From assembly GCA_964648365.1 (NCBI GenBank), contig CAZYLK010000227.1, positions 1 through 8,590 on the forward strand: 8,590 nt of DNA, in the 5' to 3' direction. The notes under the pieces are model-generated. The model made no database searches, was not told the origin of the DNA, and was given only the letters and a program-made list of their open reading frames with translations. The translations under genes and the position numbers were made by a program. The stretch is from SURF-32 sp964648365 (GTDB lineage: Bacteria > Planctomycetota > Phycisphaerae > UBA1845). Shown here one piece after another: positions 6,102-8,590 of the stretch; within the stretch, counting starts at the first letter, position 1; the number at the start of each line of letters is the position of its first letter.

Positions 6102-6671
6102 ATGAGCAGTTCCCGAGACGTCCTGACCACCGGCGACGTAGCGCGTATCTGCAAGGTCGCGCCGCGCACGGTCGCCAAATGGTTCGACCAGGGGGAACTG
6201 CGGGGCTACCGCATCCCGGGCAGCAAGGACCGCCGCATCCCGCGGGCGCAGCTCATCCGCTTCATGCGGCAGCACAACATTCCGCTGGACGGCATAGAAA
6301 CAGGTCAGACGCGCGTGCTGCTGGTCGACACGGACGCGGTGTGGCTGCGCGACGTAGCCACTCAACTCGAAGATCACGACCACTTCGAAGTGCTGACGGC
6401 CGCGGGCGCATTCGAAGCGGGGTGCCTGGTCGCAGGTCAGAAGCCGCACGTGCTGGTTTTCGACCCGGACGCGCCGGGCATGGACGCGGCCGACATCGGA
6501 CGACTCGCCCGCACCACCAAGGATATGGACCAGGTGCGACTGATCGCCGCCAGCAGGGGCCTGACCGACGCCACGGCCGAACGGCTCCGGCAGGCGGGGA
6601 TTGCCGGCGCGCTGAAAAAACCGTTCTCCATCGCGGATCTGGTTCGCAGCATCGAGTCATGCCTCGTTTGA
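6102..6671 (+). CDS. Response-regulator-like protein: excisionase-type HTH plus receiver domain
   Basis: This 189-residue protein joins two domains in an unusual order. Residues about 6-61 are a MerR/excisionase-type helix-turn-helix (HTH_17-like): LTTGDVARICKVAPRTVAKW, a wing GYRIPGSKDRRIPRAQL, then RFMRQHNIP. Residues about 71-189 resemble a two-component receiver: RVLLVDTD with acidic Asp76 and Asp78, HVLVFDPDAPGMD with the likely phospho-acceptor Asp121, IAAS at the switch position, and ALKKPFS with the conserved Lys173. It is probably a DNA-binding regulator switched by phosphorylation; no histidine kinase lies nearby. Most response regulators place the receiver first. I chose the ATG at 6102; a TTG at 6006 would add 32 residues of poor quality and cover the repeat array. 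No clear ribosome site is seen. A possible hairpin follows the stop codon. Confidence 0.82.
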   Translation: MSSSRDVLTTGDVARICKVAPRTVAKWFDQGELRGYRIPGSKDRRIPRAQLIRFMRQHNIPLDGIETGQTRVLLVDTDAVWLRDVATQLEDHDHFEVLTAAGAFEAGCLVAGQKPHVLVFDPDAPGMDAADIGRLARTTKDMDQVRLIAASRGLTDATAERLRQAGIAGALKKPFSIADLVRSIESCLV

Positions 6672-6674
6672 CCC

Positions 6675-6697
6675 GGCCCGGCTAGCCCAATCGGGCC
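6675..6697 (+). terminator. Possible hairpin after the HTH-receiver gene
   Basis: GGCCCG and CGGGCC pair across an 11-nt loop, starting 4 bp past the stop codon. No T-run follows, so it is only a weak candidate for a terminator or a 3'-end protecting stem. Confidence 0.25.
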
Positions 6698-6882
6698 CGC
6701 GCGTGATTCTCGCCTGCAGCGCGATTCCAGTGAACAACGAGAGCGCACGGATCAGATGTCCGTTCAAGAAACTTGACTCTAGCACGTCCGATAACCCAAC
6801 TGCGTGTTAGATATCGCCCGCGAGCGTGACGTACGAGTGGGGGTGGTTCAACCGTGCGATCTGCCCGCGACCGCCCCGACGA

Positions 6883-6899
6883 GGCCGCATGGTGCGGCC
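6883..6899 (+). repeat. 17-bp inverted repeat in the leader of the propeller gene
   Basis: GGCCGCA-TGG-TGCGGCC is a perfect repeat with 7-bp arms and a 3-nt loop. It ends 31 nt before the start codon of the propeller gene and about 17 nt before its GAGGAG ribosome site. It may be a leader hairpin or a regulator site. The wider gap 6672-6882 holds no gene and no clear promoter; TTGACT at 6773 lacks a matching -10 box. Confidence 0.35.
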
Positions 6900-6930
6900 C
6901 GGCCGCCGAGTCTCGACGAGGAGTAAGGTA

Positions 6931-8590
6931 ATGAAGACCATCGCATGCGTAATCGGCTTCCTGTTGCTGGCCCCGGTGGTGTCGATCGCTTCGGGGGCGG
7001 ACAATTGTCCGCAGCGAGAATACGGCTGGACCAACGCTGTCGGCGGTGAGAAGTATGAGGATGCCGAGGGAATCGCGGTCGATGACGACGGCAACGTCTA
7101 CGTGTCGGGTGAGTTCTTTGACGAATGCGATTTCGACCCTGGCCCCCGTCGTGACCGGAGGCGGTCCAAGGGGGACCGCTCCGACATCTACATCACGAGC
7201 TATGGTCCAGACGGTTCGTACCGCTGGACCGCTGCCATGGGCGGGAAGGGCTTCGACTACGGTCACTCTGTGGCGATGACCCTGGGGGGAGATGTGGCGG
7301 TCACCGGAGCTTTTAGCGAGACAGTGGACTTCGATCCCAGCCGGGGGGGCAAGGATAGACACAAGGCCAAAGGCGACCGCGCTGTGTTTGTCACTGTTCT
7401 GGATACCGATGGTTCGTACCGTTGGACAAGAACCTTCGGAGGCCCGGGATCTGCACTTGCTTGGAGCATAGCTGTTGACCCTGAAGGCAACATGCTCCTC
7501 ACCGGGGATTTCTCCGAAACCGCGGACTTCGATCCCAGCCGCGGTGTTGATCGGCACACGTCCGAGGGTTCGGCAGATGTTTTCGTGACCAAGCTGGGAC
7601 GCAACGGTTCTTATCGTTGGACTCGAACCTGGGGCGGATCCCAGGTTCCCGGGGACTCCGGCTGGGACATCGCAGCCGACGCTGAGGGAAATGTGATCGT
7701 CACCGGAGTGTTCCATGGTACGGTCGATTTCGATCCCGGCGAGGGCGAAGACCGGCGCGTTTCGAAAGGCGATAGCGATTTTTTTGTCACCAAACTCGGT
7801 CCGGACGGCTCATACCATTGGACTTACGCCGTGGGTGGCGCATCCGCAGACATGGGGCTTGATTTAACGACTGACAATGCAGGCAATGTCTTCGCAACGG
7901 GCTACTTTGCGGGCCCTGTGGACTTTGATCCGGAGGGCGAAGGCGACGTCCGTGACGGTCGCGGAGCGTTTGTAGTCAAACTCGACGAGCTTGGGTCCGT
8001 CAACTGGGTTCGCACGACGCAGGGCGCGTCCGCCTATGGCCACGGCATCGCTGTAGACGAAAGCCGAGATCTGTTGGTCGTTTCCGGGGGCTTTTACGGA
8101 AGTGTCGATTTGGACCCGACTCCTGGGGAGGACTGGCATACGTCCAATGGCGATGGGGACTTGTTCATCATGAGGCTGACGCCGGATGGTGATTACCAGT
8201 TTACCGACTCGTTCGGAGGGTCCGAGCGCGACCTTCACAGGGAAGCGGTGATCGATCCTGAGGGAAACGTGCTGACATGTGGTCACCATCTGTCGGTCAG
8301 CGTAGACTTCGACCCAACCACCGGTCTCGACGAACGATGGTCGAACGGTCAGTACGACTTTTTCGTCACCAAGCACTACTGCGGCTCGTGTGAAGCAGTT
8401 GAGCGGCATTTCCTGACAGTAAGGACGAACCGCACGCTCAAAGCCGAGGTCCGCGCTTTGGTCCCCGGCGGCGGGGTGACCGTCGAATGCGCCCCCACCG
8501 ACCCGCCCGGCGAGCCGATCGAAACAAACGTCAAGATCAACAACGACAACACCGGCAAGTACAAGCTCAAGAAGCTCGCCAAAGGCGAGT
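6931..8590 (+). CDS. Exported seven-bladed beta-propeller repeat protein (3' end beyond the window)
   Basis: The frame stays open for 553 codons from the ATG at 6931 and runs off the window. GAGGAG sits 7 nt upstream of the start. A signal peptide (MKTIACVIGFLLLAPVVS, cleavage near SGA at residue 23) sends it out of the cytoplasm. Seven repeats follow, each marked by a VDFDP-type motif at residues 66, 132, 198, 265, 330, 392 and 458, a period of about 66. Each repeat runs RWT..GG, IAVDxEGNVxVTGxF, VDFDP, a charged turn often with SKG or similar, then DxFVTKLGxDGSY. This resembles SBBP-type propeller repeats, and seven matches a closed seven-bladed ring. The Asp-rich turns could bind calcium. 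After the ring, CGSC (about 487-490) leads into a Lys-rich tail that continues past the window. It is likely a surface or secreted binding protein; the ligand is unknown. Confidence 0.9.
   Translation, partial: MKTIACVIGFLLLAPVVSIASGADNCPQREYGWTNAVGGEKYEDAEGIAVDDDGNVYVSGEFFDECDFDPGPRRDRRRSKGDRSDIYITSYGPDGSYRWTAAMGGKGFDYGHSVAMTLGGDVAVTGAFSETVDFDPSRGGKDRHKAKGDRAVFVTVLDTDGSYRWTRTFGGPGSALAWSIAVDPEGNMLLTGDFSETADFDPSRGVDRHTSEGSADVFVTKLGRNGSYRWTRTWGGSQVPGDSGWDIAADAEGNVIVTGVFHGTVDFDPGEGEDRRVSKGDSDFFVTKLGPDGSYHWTYAVGGASADMGLDLTTDNAGNVFATGYFAGPVDFDPEGEGDVRDGRGAFVVKLDELGSVNWVRTTQGASAYGHGIAVDESRDLLVVSGGFYGSVDLDPTPGEDWHTSNGDGDLFIMRLTPDGDYQFTDSFGGSERDLHREAVIDPEGNVLTCGHHLSVSVDFDPTTGLDERWSNGQYDFFVTKHYCGSCEAVERHFLTVRTNRTLKAEVRALVPGGGVTVECAPTDPPGEPIETNVKINNDNTGKYKLKKLAKGE

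Noticed and set aside
5402..6685. A 427-codon plus-strand open frame
   Set aside because: It runs antisense to the nitrilase and then out of frame through the HTH-receiver gene. Its product is a low-complexity Arg/Gly-rich chain.
6773..6801. TTGACT as a -35 box for the propeller gene
   Set aside because: No acceptable -10 box lies 16-18 bp downstream.
6682..7716. A 344-codon minus-strand frame over the propeller gene
   Set aside because: Its apparent repeats are the reverse reading of the propeller repeats; the plus-strand gene has the signal peptide and ribosome site.

Overview
The window is a stretch of GC-rich bacterial chromosome, about two-thirds G+C by eye. The gene content points to a planctomycete, probably Phycisphaerae-like. 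The signs are a DUF1570-type secreted metallopeptidase, a Cys-tailed secreted protein, a repeat protein whose blades end in VDFDP, and a response regulator with an excisionase-type DNA-binding head. This assignment is inferred from family habits; no marker gene is present. No rRNA, tRNA, CRISPR array or insertion sequence was seen.

Layout. On the minus strand at the left are a membrane-anchored rhodanese (16-546) and, upstream of it, an ankyrin-repeat protein (700-1353). The ankyrin gene diverges from a MarR-type regulator (1423-1956). The short AT-rich gap between them holds a 13-bp palindrome placed between good -35 and -10 boxes, so MarR probably controls itself and perhaps the ankyrin gene. 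After a 317-bp gene-free stretch rich in palindromes come two exported proteins on the plus strand: a Cys-rich-tailed protein (2274-3185) and a zinc metallopeptidase (3273-4307). Converging on them from the right is a probable minus-strand pair, a nitrilase-superfamily protein (5042-5866) followed by a small lipoprotein (4419-4964). The nitrilase diverges from an HTH-receiver fusion protein (6102-6671) across about 235 bp that carries three CGGTTG repeats at exactly 18-bp spacing. The right end is filled by the longest gene of the window (6931 to beyond 8590), an exported protein with seven VDFDP repeats of about 66 residues each. It looks like a complete seven-bladed beta-propeller followed by a tail that runs off the window.

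How it fits together. This looks like ordinary chromosomal ground, with short transcription units and a strong bias to exported products: the Cys-rich protein, metallopeptidase, lipoprotein and propeller, plus the membrane rhodanese. No multi-gene defence or biosynthetic system is evident. The points most worth a second look are the nitrilase that lacks the usual catalytic lysine, the HTH-receiver fusion with its 18-bp-spaced repeats, the regular seven-blade propeller, and the compact MarR control region.
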